Shown here: in pieces, positions 11,052-23,490 of the stretch
Layout of the letters: the number at the start of each line of letters is the position of its first letter
How positions within the stretch are numbered: the first letter of the stretch is position 1
Assembly (NCBI GenBank): GCA_009760855.2
Contig: WPIO01000275.1
Coordinates: forward strand, 64,001 to 128,000
DNA from: Cristatella mucedo
Lineage: Eukaryota; Bryozoa; Phylactolaemata; Cristatellidae
DNA length: 64,000 nt
Reading direction: 5' to 3'
Notes under the pieces: model-generated
What the model saw: the letters and a program-made list of their open reading frames with translations, nothing else
The model's database searches: none
Told to the model about the DNA's origin: nothing
Position numbers and translations under genes: made by a program

Positions 11052-13895
11052 GTAAGTTTTAGGGGTAACTAGACGTTAAATTTTATTTTAAAATATTTAA
11101 AGCTCTGATAAAAATTAAATTACAGGTCAAAGTTTTAGTCAGGTTGGGTTCCGATTTGTAACCTACTTGAGGCGGGACGTCATGGAAATACCTATAAAAT
11201 TTGTCCTACGATTGAATGTGTATTTACGGTACCTTTAGAAAGGCAAATATATTAGAACTGAGATCAGAAGTTCTGACGAATTCCACATGAAAGAAAAATC
11301 GGTTATGCCAACAACGTGTCACCCTAGATGTAAACCGGAAGCAACAAATGTACAAGTAAAAAGTTTAGTGATCTCTACATTCAATGCGACTTGTATCCCA
11401 ACTTCTCAGTTCCTGGTATATAGCGATATGTGTTTGAAGCTTGTTGTGGTGCATACTTGTGACTTTTATACAGCTTCATTTCCAGGGGTGGTTGGTGCCT
11501 TTTAAATTCCATAACTCAGCAAATATTTCATGCATGGAATTGAAATTTGAAATTCGAGTTCGGCTCTGCTTGTTTGACCCTAGTCTTTAATATTTTAGAT
11601 TTCAGTTTGATACGTTTACTTCTATATGTCCAAGATTACGGAAAATAAAGCTCCAGGACGTTTAATGACGAATACAGCCAAATTTATCCAACCGATATAC
11701 AAAATATTCCAGGGTATGTTAAACAAGCAGAGCGAAACTCGCATTTCAAACTTCATTCCGATGTGTAAAGTATTAGCCGAGGTATGGAATTCACAAAAAT
11801 GCATGGAGTCTACGTAATGGAGTTTGTGACATGGCACAGAGAGATGAAGGCGGACGGAATAGATCCAAACCGAGGTTGCAAAGCAGCCAACTGCAACTTG
11901 GCATTGCATAATCATTCAACTTAACACGCCGCTATACAAGCTGCCACGACGCAATGGTTGCACAGGCGGCAGTCTTGAGTTCCGGGGAGCCCGAGAGAGT
12001 AGAGAGCCCCAGTAGAGCACCTCAGCTCACGCCGATCTCTCTAAGCAAGCCTTCCCAGCAGCTGTGGTCACTCGGAAATAGTTTTCCGGGAAACCATAAG
12101 CCTCCAATGGACTTAGTAGTTCCGTCAGTCCTTGATCTGCTGTCGTGTGTCATATACAACAAAATGTTAGCCAATGTACTAGCTTCGTTTGTAAAGTGGC
12201 AGAATAGCCTGTCTAACAAGCTATCATCACAGAATACCACGATTCGGTGCAAGCTCCATGTTGTCTATCAAGTCCAACTCATTCTTAGTGCAAGGCTAAT
12301 ATCCACTCTTCCTCCGGGATTACTCAAGCTGAAGTGGTCTGCTTCCTTTTTTTAAATAGCTTAAGCGAGATCACCCGGGGCATTGCCTAGACCCCCAGAG
12401 CAAATAAAAACTTGCAGCACGCGGTTTTTAAGGGCCTTAGTTCCACATTTACTTGACCTGAATATGTTTATACTCGAATGTTTACAAGGGTTCACAACCG
12501 GAAGTGACAGTCGTTCGGCAATTACACTAACTTTAGAGATAACAAATCAATAAATTATCGTGCTATGTATAACAATAGTGACAGTTATGTCACCAACTAA
12601 ATGGGATGTATCCCCATCAGCACGTTTATTGAATTGGTGCAAAGACTAATAGAGCAAATGGTTTGCAAATTGGCACAAACGCAATGGTAGCATAAGCTAT
12701 CGTTCGATGTAAAGATAGCAGCCATTTGAACTGCTGGTGACCTGTAGAAGTGAAGATCGCGCATAACATACTGAGGCTCAGCTTATTATGGTCTTATCGT
12801 TAAATTAACAGATTCAAAACCAGTTACTCGAAAAATATGGCAAGCCTCTCACAAGATACAGGAAACATAGCTTGTCGTTCCCCGCTCCAAAAAACAAAAT
12901 AAAAGAATGAACTTGTCAACTTTTGGCTGTCATAACGATCCCAGTTCAAGGATATTTTGTGACAGGCACATGTTATGCTTTCAGACCTACGATGGCTAGA
13001 AGACTTGGCAGCGTGGCAGCTGCCCCTCGTTCGCAAATACCAATGTAAAACAATAAACAGCATTAATGAGAACCTAAAATCATCTCAATTTCCTTAAATA
13101 GAATTGAATCAAACATTTTCAAACTGAATTCCAGTAAATGACGCTCTAGTTACACCGAAGTCACCACAGTGACCGGACGCCGGACGAAGGACCACTCCCG
13201 GCTGCTGGCTCGTGTGCTATTACTGTTACAGGAACCGGATCTGCAGTTACAGGATTCAGTAGGCACATTGATAATGGACTCCTTACTTGCCACGGCTCCT
13301 GCGGTTGTTAATTTATTGATAGATTATACCTAACGATAGTCTAGTTGCCGAACAATAGTCACTCCCATATTGTTAACCCGTGTAAACATATTTCTGGAAA
13401 GTAATTAGGGCGTTGGGGCCCTGGATAGCCGCGTGCAGCAAGTTGCTATGGGCTCCGGGTGACTGGGTTAAGCCCGAAGTAATATTGTTGACGCTAAAAA
13501 TGCATTTTTGGATCTGGTTATACCCACCAGTCGGACGCTTGACCTCGAGGGGCGTGTTATTTTTGGGAAAATTTAATCTGTCATCAAATCAGAAACTCAT
13601 GCTCTGCGGTTCCGTTTACAGCTGAGTACTTATATTTTCAGATTTCACCAGAAAACCTCAGTTCGGGCTCGGTTATTTACCAGGGAAAATTAGTTTTTTG
13701 AGCTCGACTAACTATTTCTGGTGTAAATAGGTCTTACAGAATAATTTTATTGACCAGGTCACAGTCATCCATCTGCCGCCAAAATTTGAGATTGCATTTA
13801 TAAGTAGTCTATCTTGTAACATATGAATTTAAAAAATCTTGCAATTTTTCGATTCTCTACCGCCTTTTCACCGCAACTGTTGAATCCTGCGGCAG
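11052..13895. other. Putative intron between two candidate exons; nothing else recognised
   Basis: If the exons at 10874 and 13896 belong together, this 2.8-kb AT-rich stretch is their intron. No repeat family was recognised. Confidence 0.3.
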
Positions 13896-13966
13896 CTGTT
13901 CCGGTTCCTAGAGAGGCCAAAACCAACGAGGCCACGGGCGAGAGCGGTTATTTTCTACAGCGGGCC
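13896..13966 (+). CDS. Candidate internal exon, unknown protein
   Basis: An acceptor (TGCGGCAG|CT) and a donor (CGGGCC|GTAAGT) flank 71 bases. These complete a phase-1 codon and add 23 codons, reading VPVPREAKTNEATGESG and onward. GC content and codon choice differ from the flanks. The phase agrees with the exon ending at 11051, and the exon ends in phase 0. No downstream partner was recognised. Alternative: an isolated GC-rich scrap. Confidence 0.28.
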
Positions 13967-15107
13967 GTAAGTTTGGTTACTTGGATGGAACTACCGAGTC
14001 ATTTACTGGAACGTAATAAGAAATTTTTGATTCAATGCTATTCCATGAATTTTCAGTGAATTCAAGTTCTCATAAATGCCGTTAATAGTTTGACATTTTA
14101 ATTGTCGAATGCAATGCAGCCGCCCTGCTTTAACCTGGTTTGACAGCAGGTGGTATGGGACCTATTACTGTTATTATTTACTTTTGCTATATAAAAATAT
14201 TGTTAGGCTGATCTATTCCTAAGTTCGTTCTTTATCTTTTTTAATGGTTTTGACTGTGTTTGGCGTTTTATAGTGCTGTCGTTTGGCTATAGTTAGGGTT
14301 CTCAACTACCTGAACGACTGTCAAATGCCTGCTCTCGCTAACGTCACATCCGCTAAAATAATGATCCGATTAGCCTAAATATTTAAAATATGATTTCTTG
14401 TAGTTATATACAATTTCAGCCTTCTCGGGTGATTATTGGACCTCAGAAGGTAGACTTACTAGGTTCAAAAACGGGCTGAGTTTTTCTTGCTAAGCCGTAG
14501 TCATCATTTACCTCACATATCAAATTAATATCACGTGTAGGCTAAAAAGTACCCCGATAAACGTGAAACTAGAAATACACGCTTCTAAACAGCGGTTTAA
14601 ATTTGTATGACGACAAACAGAGTAACACGGTCTTTTTTGTCATCACCTCCATGCGTTAACAGCTTAAGTTGGCTTCTCTGAGTGCTTTCCTAAGAGTGGC
14701 ACTCTATGCCGCATCAAATCTGCAGTTTTGTTAAAACTCGGCCGATCGACGTGAAATTTGGAATATGGTTGAACCATCAACCTTCACACTCTCCCTCTAC
14801 TAACGTAGGCACCATGGGTCTGTACGCATAGCTGGGCCGGTCACAAAATGTCCTTTAACTGTGATCGTGATGACAGCCAACAATTGATATATCAAATTTT
14901 TCTATACGTTATTTCTGGTGTGTGGATTTAATTCCAAGTTTCCTCCATCTTTTGAGAGTTTTTCCTTATTCGTAGAGTGATTTGTATTGAATCCGTTGAT
15001 TTGATGATAAAGCCATATGAGGCTCAGCCTCAGTGCTGTACGAGACCTTGAATTTTACAGGTCATCAGCAGTTCAAATGGTAGCTATGGTTGCAATGAAC
15101 TATAGAA
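13967..15107. other. Nothing recognised
   Basis: No supported reading frame or repeat. Confidence 0.4.
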
Positions 15108-15272
15108 GCAGTAATAGCTCACTAGGTAAGGTGGTTGCTTTTCACGACCTCGGCCTCGAGGTCGTGGGTTCAAATCCTGCAGTGGGCGAACCTTAATTGA
15201 GACTGCAAGCGGTGGGGATAGCCGTAAAGGCTCATCTGTCGCTATACAAAAAAGGCTGTTAAATCAGCTAGC
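15108..15272 (+). mobile_element. SINE-1 (tRNA-derived)
   Basis: The tRNA-like head has an A-box region (TAGCTCACTAGGTAAGG) and a B box (GGGTTCAAATCC). A family-specific body follows (AGTGGGCGA, GATAGCCGTAAAGGCTC, CTGTCGCTATACAAAA), ending TGTTAAATCAGCTAG. The anticodon-arm region forms a 10-bp perfect hairpin (15143-15152 with 15157-15166). Relatives are at 16735-16902, 31529-31690 and 41949-42115. Confidence 0.88.
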
Positions 15273-15479
15273 ATTTTTTTATTTTTCTATCATTTTTTTG
15301 CACCAATTTGCATGCCTGCAATCCGATCTATTTGTCATTGCACAAATTCAAAAAATGTGCCTTTGGGGAGATATTCTAGCATTCCACTTCGTGGCAGCTA
15401 ATGCAAACGCTCCGGCCTGGTTCATGCCACTTTTATTACACTTCCGGTGGGATTGTCGTAGCACTTCGGAAGACCGACA

Positions 15480-15657
15480 GGCACGGATGCAGCACACTTA
15501 AACCGGTGCAGCTGCCTCATGGCTGCTCCAGGAGGCTATGCATGGTGCTATGTATGGTCACCTACAACTAAGCTGGCAGTCTCCAAGCTTAATCACGTTT
15601 CCTGCACAGCATAAACAAATTGCCTTGAAATAAGTTAAGTTCTCCGAGGGCGGTATA
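15480..15657 (+). mobile_element. Old LINE-A 3' tail, first of two in tandem
   Basis: Its 3' end, TAAGTTAAGTTCTCCGAGGG near 15630, is the LINE-A stem-loop. Sequence upstream resembles the CATGCTG/CTGTGCATG-rich 3' UTR. Another LINE-A 3' UTR follows at once, so one copy inserted at the tail of the other. Confidence 0.5.
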
Positions 15658-15848
15658 CCCACGTGTTCATGCTTATTCATGCTGACCCTGTGCATGTACC
15701 TCTTAACTATGTTGTTATTGTTTTTTACTGATCATGCTACCACTAACCATTCAATCGGGCTTCCTTAGCAGCAAATTAGAGTGCATAGAAAGAGATCGAG
15801 TTCTCAGAGGGCGTTTAATCAAGTGTGTTATTATTAATAATATTGTAA
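15658..15848 (+). mobile_element. LINE-A 3' tail, second of two in tandem
   Basis: Contains TTCATGCTGACCCTGTGCAT-like 3' UTR words, the stem-loop region near 15780-15820 (AAAGAGATCGAGTTCTCAGA core) and a TTATTATTAATAAT tail. No coding sequence remains. Confidence 0.75.
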
Positions 15849-16734
15849 TTGTTACGCACTTCAGACGAATACAGCAAGAGTTCGTGGGAAAGTAAGACAA
15901 GTCTGCATTAAAATATTTTGTCAGTCAAGTGTACTTCGTGCATTGGCAAGAGTGGATTTGTCTGAGAGCCAAACCGATGTGAACGATGAAGCAATTGCCA
16001 TCTGCACTGATGCATGCGGCTGAAAAAGGGGGTAAGAAAGAGCCCAGCAAAATGAGACAGAAGACATATAGATAAGTATCTAGACGAAGTTTCTGTTCGG
16101 CTGAGCCCCATTTTGCATCTGCAGGAGGACCAAGTAGGAAATGGCCTCGAAACTGAGCTTGCTAGTGGTGCCATGGAGAGCTATATCGTCTATGCAGAGC
16201 GGTCGTGTCGTTTCTACGACACGACCCATCTGCATATTTCAGCAAGCACCGACAGAAGAAAGAATCAGACATTTTGAAAGGATCTCATAATCGTTCTATG
16301 GATGCTAAATATCACGCTGTTATGAAGGATTGCAATCCGCATGTCAGCCATCGCTATCCTGTGTTCCTTTAAACTTTCCTAAGTAACAGGCAGCGATGAA
16401 AGAGCACTTTTTGGGATTTCTAAAAGTTGCATACATAATTAGAGCTGGTGTTGTTGAATTTATCTTCGACAAACTCGCTCAGTTGGGGTGAACCTGGCGA
16501 ATGGTCACGCCAAAAGTGTAATACTGGCAACTACAAAAGAGAAAAATATTACGGCGTTGAAGCACGATTTAGAAAAATAAACCCGCAAGCATTCGTACGG
16601 CTTGGCACTACCTATACTCTCAACCTTGTTTTTGTGATGCAGCAGGCTCTTCATCAACTTCTGTATCTTTTTTTGGTTTCTTGCTGTGAGTGAATTATCC
16701 TTTTCCGACATATTAAATTAAATTAAATTCAATA
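15849..16734. other. Nothing recognised
   Basis: No supported frame or repeat on either strand. A short perfect palindrome with a TAC spacer (TCGTGTCGTTTCTACGACAC region near 16203-16225) is the only structure noticed. Confidence 0.35.
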
Positions 16735-16902
16735 TTAGCTGATTTAACAGCCTCTTTTTGTATAGCGACAGAAGAGCCTTCAAGGCTATTACCACTGCTT
16801 GAGTAGCGATATGGATCGCCCATCACAGGATTCAAAACCACGACCTCGGGGACGAGGTCGTGAATAGCAACCGCCTTACCTAGTGAGCCATTACGGCTCA
16901 CC
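16735..16902 (-). mobile_element. SINE-1 (tRNA-derived)
   Basis: Reverse-strand copy matching 15108-15272 along its length. It has head GTGAGCCGTAATGGCTCAC, the CACGACCTCG/CGAGGTCGTG hairpin, B box GGTTTTGAATCC, body and terminal TGTTAAATCAGCTAAT. An (AT)n tract follows its head on the plus-strand right side. Confidence 0.85.
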
Positions 16903-16918
16903 AATATGAATAAATAAA

Positions 16919-16920
<2 letters not shown>

Positions 16921-16951
<31 letters not shown>
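16921..16951. repeat. (AT)n microsatellite
   Basis: About 15 uninterrupted AT units next to the SINE-1 head. Confidence 0.95.
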
Positions 16952-16953
<2 letters not shown>

Positions 16954-17137
16954 TAGATGTTAAAATATTGAACGTGAATATATAAATGAAATGGCGAAAC
17001 CCTGACCTGCCAGGGTCGCACGTACTACAGCCGCCTTCCGGCTCAGGAAAACAAGGACCGCACTCCTTCCGAGCCGGTAATGGCATCGGTGATGGACAGC
17101 TACCGCAATGGCCTTCGCTTCGAGCGTGGAAAAATAG

Positions 17138-17205
17138 TTATAATAATACAATTAATATAGCGCCCTCTGAGAACTCATCTTGCCACTTTAAATTTGTTGG
17201 GGTTC
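17138..17205 (-). mobile_element. LINE tail fragment
   Basis: Read on the minus strand it ends AGTTCTCAGAGGGCGCTATA then an ATTATT-rich tail, matching the right half of the shared LINE-A/SINE-2 stem-loop. The GCGCTATAT ending is closer to SINE-2 tails. Confidence 0.55.
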
Positions 17206-18289
17206 CTACGGAAAGCTTCATTGTTTAGCCACCAGCCCTAAAATCCGCGATTGCATGCAAAGGTGAAGTGAGACCTTTCGGCGCCTGGGAGCAAAGCTTC
17301 AAATGGCGCCCTTTCCTCAAAATCGCTGCAATATAGCTCCACCACAAAAGAAATGCAAAAGGCACATGCTCTCAGCTATGCTGAGTCAAAAATGTTTTAG
17401 TAACTATTAAAGGTATAAGGTGGCAGTCACAGATTTAACTGTTGAATTATGCTGGCTTTTAACATGGCAAACGAGTCTATTACACTTTGAAAGTCAATAT
17501 TTTCCCATGTTTATTTATCTATGCATAGCAAAGCCCAATCGGAGAGTCGACATCACCCCATTTATGGTCTCAGCTGACACAGGATTATCTTGAGCTTGAT
17601 CGAGGAACGCTCGTAACTGGGAACTGGTGCAGCTGAGGCGAGAAGAACTTGCACGGTAACTTTCAAATTAGGAAGCACATGTTCTCCATATCTGATACGG
17701 CAGGCCTGCCTGAGTTGCAGCGGTTTTTCGCCCCATCCAGCCCCGCCTGCGGCAGGCAGGATATGGCGAGTGGACGAGAAGGGATGTTGGAACGCCGACG
17801 GAATGGTGAACAGCCAAGTTCTTGTTGTGCTGCGAGCGCCACCACGACACACGGTGATGGAAACCTTTCCGGCGTTTCTGTGTCATGGCGTGTGGCCACC
17901 GAAGCGTCAAGCTACAGCTTTGTCTAAGTCTGTAAACATGCCTAACTGTCTCAGTCAGCAATAGTCAAGGCCGTTGAAACTGGGAGCTACTTGAAATCGG
18001 GATAGGCATTCTCAAATGAAACAGTTTTCAATAAGTGTGAGCAATCCGTTTTGAATTAGGCATCCTTTAGCCTTGATTCACGAGGACATCTGTCTCCCTC
18101 TGCCCACCCCTTGCTCCGCATCGATCACGAGAGCCTCACCCCAGCCGACGGGTAGCTAGCGCTCAGAATAACCCGGGCAATAGCCGCATATTTAATTGTC
18201 GTGTTGGGGACAGCAGCTTCCAGGGCGCTTTGGCTGCCTTCGAACGGCACCGAAGCATATACGATTGTCATATCGATGCACGTTTTATA
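17206..18289. other. Partly GC-rich stretch, no supported gene
   Basis: 17650-17930 is CpG-rich and open in several frames on both strands. That is what GC-rich DNA does by chance. No frame shows a domain or a convincing splice pair. Confidence 0.3.
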
Positions 18290-18343
18290 TGTTATTTATT
18301 TGCACAGCCATCTAAGGGAACTTAATCTATATCCAGGCGCGTC
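18290..18343 (-). mobile_element. SINE-2 or LINE-A tail fragment
   Basis: On the minus strand it reads GGCGCCTGGATATAG-like stem sequence, then TTAAGTTCCCTTAGATGGCT and TGCAAATAAATAAC. This matches SINE-2 tails at 39975-40025 and 43480-43520. The tRNA head is missing. Confidence 0.55.
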
Positions 18344-21300
18344 TTGAAAAGCGTTTGCCTCAACCACCTGGACAAAGCCATGGTAGATCATCACTTTCTA
18401 GAGAAAGCGCTGCGAAAGATTGTTGCCCTACTACTGCGAACTAGCGACCAGATACTTTATAGGAAAGAAAACTTAAAAGTGCTTCGATTCCAAACCAACG
18501 TCATCTACGCAGTATGGCTAAGCATTTGAAAAGGTTTCACGGCGAATATTACAAAATATACGTGTAGGTGAACGTGGTAGCAGGGGTAACTGCCTCATTT
18601 CGCTTCCAACTGTGCTCGATAATACGACTCGATGTTGTAGCTGGTATAAGTAAGGTCAACTGGTTTCTTCAGGACGAGAAAATAAAATTGACGTCGTCGC
18701 CCAGGACTTAATAAAAGCCGTGCAGTGGTGCTTGCTCTAAAACATAAATGGTCACAATTGTAAATCTTCCTCCTTACCATCAATCAACGAGGAAATAAAC
18801 CTACGCAAATCAATTTACGCACTTACAAATAGATATTCCAGCCGAGATCCCTGCTTGAAGGTACCGACCTGCGGCCGCGTCAGTTTAAATATGGAAATCA
18901 AGATGACCATCTTGTCGAAGCACACATTCAGAGTACAGACCTTTCATCCAATGCGTCGTTCCCTTTACCTCCCTCGAGTGAAAGATTCGCTTAAGTTATA
19001 TGAGATGTGCTCACCGAGCCCATTTTAAGTTATACCTTTTCAACTTTCGCACCGTCGCTTTATTGCTGCAATTATTACGACCGCCACCGAGAGCATAGTT
19101 GAAAATAGCTGAAATGTTCGTCCATAGAGAAAAAAGCTGGTAGATTGTCCCCTCCTTCTACAGTAACGATATGGACGTGGTCAATGATGAGTGAGCAATG
19201 TCTGAAAATGAAATGAAAATCTGTAACTCGTCATAAAGCATTTTTCCTTAAAGCCATTGGCAGCCACGAATGACCAATGAAGACGAATGCACTCGGCAGC
19301 AGACTGACTCCGCAGCCGTCCTCCGGTGAGACCGTACGTATTTCAATGTAGACTCGCTGTCGCTGAACAAGTCACGTGAGGCAAATGTTTCACTTACAGG
19401 TTTCTTCACGCTAAAATTAGACCTGATAAAACACGACAATATACAATCAATAAAGGTGAAGAAAACACAAAAGTATATTTGGCGTTTTACAGACTTCCTT
19501 TCGTGCCCAGGCTAAATGCCAAGAATTCGATTCAATTCTCCTTGAATGCTACACCAACATTGTAATACTGCTAACTTTATTAATTATCCAGCCGTGAAAG
19601 AGTACATCGCTACAGGGTTAATGCAGATAGAGTGGTGCTCCTACAGATTTCTCTACCAACCAAGATAAGATAAATATATTCTAATTACAATTCGTTTTAG
19701 CAGTAACTTTGAACTAAGCAAGCAGGCTCTGACGGCCGCATTGCCACTGCCGCGAAGGAAGCGGTATGCTATGGCTCCTTTAGGGAACTCCTAAGGACAA
19801 GCACTCTGGGAGGCGTGGCGGCTATAGTGCCGGTGCGACGCGTCGTCCGATTCCACTCCGGAGTTGCCCACAAGTTCCGAACGCGGATGTTATGAACGCA
19901 CTATTCCAATCTTGCGGTGTTACGTTCCTGATGAATTAATGCCACATTATTGAGCACCGGAAGCACGGATGCCGAGCGAAGGGCTAGGCTGACGCTCATT
20001 TAGGCAGAGCTAGTTGACTGGGGTGAAGGAATTAGGACAAGAGCTTAACCTCAACTGACGCCGGTGGTCAAGCAACTCAACAATAAACTTTCCTTAAGCC
20101 TTATTCTGACAGCGTAGCCACAAGCACCAGCTCGCGAGCCTATGCGAGCCGGCACCAGGTCAGGCAACCGCGTAGTGCTGAGGGTTTTCGGTTTCTTGAC
20201 TCGCGGCTCCCTAAGGTCACGTGGTTTCGGGCAAGCGGGATAAATAGGATCGCCGTAGCTTGGCATTCCTGTGCACCGCAGTTCTGTTTTGCCAATTACA
20301 ACACGAGGCGAAGCCCTAGGATTGGAGAGCCTGGTTGGTCTGGGGGCGGAGCCTCATGTAAGGGGAGGCTAGGCAAGGGGGGGGGGGTGTCCACCAGCCC
20401 ATGCTGCCGGTGTCTTGCAGCCTGTCCAAGTGTCGAGGGGTCAGCGGCCGCACTTGATAGCAGCTGGCCGCCAGACATGGTGTCAGTCAGACTCGGCTTC
20501 CGCCTACGGGGTCACGGACGGGGTGGCTATCGCAGCTGGTGGACGAAAACAGTTCCTATGCGGCGACGCCCTAGCTTCTCGCCTGCACAACAAATGCCTA
20601 GTATTTGCGGAGGTCTAGGCGGAGAGTACATGCATACAATTTCTATGTGGCGACGCTCCTGTTTTTAATAATAATAACACGACGACGGCAGGCGTTTGCA
20701 GGTTCCAGTCGGCTCAACGAGCGTTTATTTACTGTGCATTTGCCGAGTAACGATTGCATAACTGAGCAAATGCTCTATATTGGGAAAACAAGCATTCGAG
20801 GCGTGTTTCGCAAACAAACTCAAAGAAAGAATCGCTTCAATGCCCTTCCTAAAAGGCAGCTGCAAATGCTCGTTCTGGAAAAATCAGACGAGTAAAGAGG
20901 AAGATCCATAATGGCAATATTCAAAAGTTTAATCATTGAATTTAATTAATTGTGCCAGAACATCCGTAGTGGCTACTTTTCTTACCTGCAGAGAGAGTTT
21001 CAGAATTTTTTACTTCTAGACATCAGCGTATGATCCCTTTTTTTTCTGAAGAGCGAGCATCATATAATTAGGCCAATACTCGGGGAGGGGTGCTAATAGT
21101 ATTAGATCATTTGCTTGGTGCACTTCGAGAATTACATTTCTCGACAGGCATCTTGCACTAGTTGGTGACATTAGCTTGTCCTGAAAGCCTGATTGCAGAT
21201 TAATAACCTCGTGGTTCGATTAAGCGGACGTTTGTTGCATAATTTCAGAGGCTGTTTAATAACTTTGCGACGCTCATTAAGCGGCTTGTGTGCAAGGCGG

Positions 21301-21650
21301 CACATAGAGGGCCAGGCAGACACAGGGACTACGAATTTGTGGAAAGCTTAGTAACGGCCGACGGTCAATTTTTCTCAACATGCTGAGGCGCGGTAATTGA
21401 GCTCCTATCAACGAGCGCTAATCAGCTCTTTAAACTTATGAGTCGTAGGTTTGACAGTCGAGCGGTCAATAGGTCAAATGCAGGGTGCAGGGAGGTACTT
21501 GCTGACCACCGAAGAAGGTTCGTCTGTAGGTATTGATTAGTAGCGACATCGCACCTTATGCTAAGCAAGTACTGTTTGAACGAGCAAATCCAAGGACAGC
21601 TCAAGGACTGTGACAGACAAGGTAACAGCAGAATTCCTGAAGCTATTACG
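18344..21650. other. Long stretch without a supported gene; CpG-rich block at 19730-20690
   Basis: 19730-20690 is CpG-rich and contains a run of G (20380-20389). It also has two similar segments about 90 bases apart, around 20545-20575 and 20635-20665, sharing a CTATG-GGCGACGC core. This may be LTR- or promoter-like sequence. No domain was seen in the small frames. Confidence 0.3.
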
Positions 21651-21758
21651 AAGAAGTTAGGCAACGGTCCACTCTACGCTTGGAGTCGCACGAGGCCGTT
21701 CTCTCGGGCAGGGAGGAATCGCACGGGCGCAACCTCAAACAGGACACACTAACGAGTC

Positions 21759-21840
21759 ATGACCTCCCCCCAAGGAGCATGGCTGCTCTGCGTGGCTCTC
21801 TCGGTAACCTTGGGCGGAAGCCGGCCGACCCTGGCTGCAC
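21759..21840 (+). CDS. Candidate signal-peptide first exon of a secreted or membrane protein
   Basis: An ATG at 21759 encodes a short polar start, a hydrophobic core (AWLLCVALSVTLGG) and a small-residue region ending TLAA, the layout of a secretory signal peptide. The exon ends in phase 1 at GCAC|GTAAGC, a good donor. Signal-peptide exons ending in phase 1 are typical of extracellular modular proteins. The upstream 100 bases are GC-richer than average. The phase fits the acceptor at 24817. The product is unknown because the mature part is not identified. Confidence 0.5.
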
Positions 21841-22604
21841 GTAAGCACAGAGGAAAAAATTTCAAGAACTAACTAGCTGCTACGATAAGCGAGGCCTTTT
21901 TTTACCTGCATTTCAAACGTCAAATAAGGAGACGCTCCGACGTAAGTTGGGAGTGAGTTTCGTGCTTTGGAAGCGTAAGAAATAACGGCTCGGTCTCCGA
22001 AGGATTCTAGCTTCATAATACACTAATAGCTCCGAGAATGTACGAGATCCGCTGCAGCCGCCTTTGAGCGTTCCCATCCGGAGCAGCCCTACTGCTCGAA
22101 TGCAGTGCAAGCGTGGGCTAGTCACTGTGCCATTTCCTAGCGAGCGCTTCTCTTTTTACCCGCTTCCCTGCACGGACCAGAGCAGCCACACAGCCTAGCT
22201 CCGCAAGTGACGTAAATATGAAGACCCGTTTCGAGGATATGAGCTATGATAAAGGCTTTTCGCAAAAAACTATAATTAGTTTGGTCCAAGTTGGAGATGC
22301 AAATGGAGGTGCTCTCACTGTTACAGTGGGTGAGATAAATAATGGGTTGCTCGTACCCGATTATTTCTAGACGAGCTTCGCAAGCTCAAGTGTCGTTGAC
22401 TATCTCTGTCTTACAATTAGCAAAGAAGGAAAGCCTCGCACAGACTGCTCAAGCGCCAGAGGTGTGTGCGCTTCATGTAAGTATTTTTATGTAGCGATAC
22501 AACTTTAATTAAAATAATAATACATTTGATTAAGCTACTAGCAATGATTGTAGCCATATAGGTTCTTCTGCAGCTATAAGAATAAGGCGCTTAAACCAGC
22601 TTAA
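21841..22604. other. Putative intron sequence
   Basis: Follows the donor at 21841. An ATTATT-type scrap near 22510-22535 on the minus strand may be another LINE tail. Nothing else was recognised. Confidence 0.3.
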
Positions 22605-23085
22605 CTTTAATAATAATAATAACAATAATACTTCACTTGTTATTTCGCCCTCAAAGAACTTAATCGCTCCCGTGGCTCTCCGTATTTGCTGCAAAGAAAG
22701 CAAGCTCGAATGGTTAGTGGTTGTACGCCGAATAAACAACAGGAATAACGTGGTTAAGGGTGACATGCACAGGATCAGCATGCAAGTACGGTTAGTGGCT
22801 GAATGCACAGTGTCATCATACATAGGCACATGAAGGATGAATCACAAGGACCTAATGCATGATTTCGTGAATATATGCGTTTTTAGTTTCTTCATCAATG
22901 TGAACATTACAGGGGATGTCGTGAGGCAGGTCTGGAGTGAGTTCCAGGCTTTGTTACCAAACGAACTAAAGACACGGTCTCCAGAGAATTTGAGATTTGA
23001 GCAAACTGTGGGCGAACGGTTAGATTCCTAAAAGTAGATGGTACGATGCTTAGCCTCGTTAGGGAGTAGGTCTATTAGTTAGGAT
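22605..23085 (-). mobile_element. LINE-A 3' fragment
   Basis: On the minus strand: decayed C-terminal RT coding sequence, then 3' UTR words (CATGCTGATCCTGTGCATG, ACCCTTAACCACGTTATT), a degraded stem-loop near 22645-22690 and an (ATT)n tail near 22607-22625. The coding part (about 22840-23030) aligns with KTHLF and the upstream family sequence but is interrupted. Confidence 0.75.
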
Positions 23086-23390
23086 GGCGCCAAGAATAAA
23101 GGGACTTGAACGTGAGTAACCAAGCCTTGAAGTAGAACTTGATTTTGAAAAAAAGTCTCTTCTATGTGCTTCCAACTCTACTTGTTTTAACTGCATTCGC
23201 TACTGAAGCAATTGCTTGAATCTCAGCGAGAACGATCTGGACCCACAACTGAATCAGACTTCGTAACTATTGCTGCAGAAGAAGAAGTGTGATTTTTGAA
23301 TCGACAATTCTATCTGTGTACTTCCCCCACTGGCTCTAAGCCTAGGAGGCATTGTGCTGGCACTTCTTCCCTCCCAAGTAGAGCGTCTGA

Positions 23391-23490
23391 TTCCTGCACT
23401 GGGCGATCCTTTAAAGCTCGTTCCAATTGGTGGCGATTTTTACTGAGGTTCTCCTGCCACAATACAGATCAAGCTATAAAATCGGCTAAC
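23391..23490 (+). mobile_element. SINE-1 fragment (3' body)
   Basis: CCTGCACTGGGCGATCCTTT, then a diverged body, and an end like CTATAAAATCGGCTAA. It aligns with 31595-31690. The tRNA head is absent. Confidence 0.55.
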
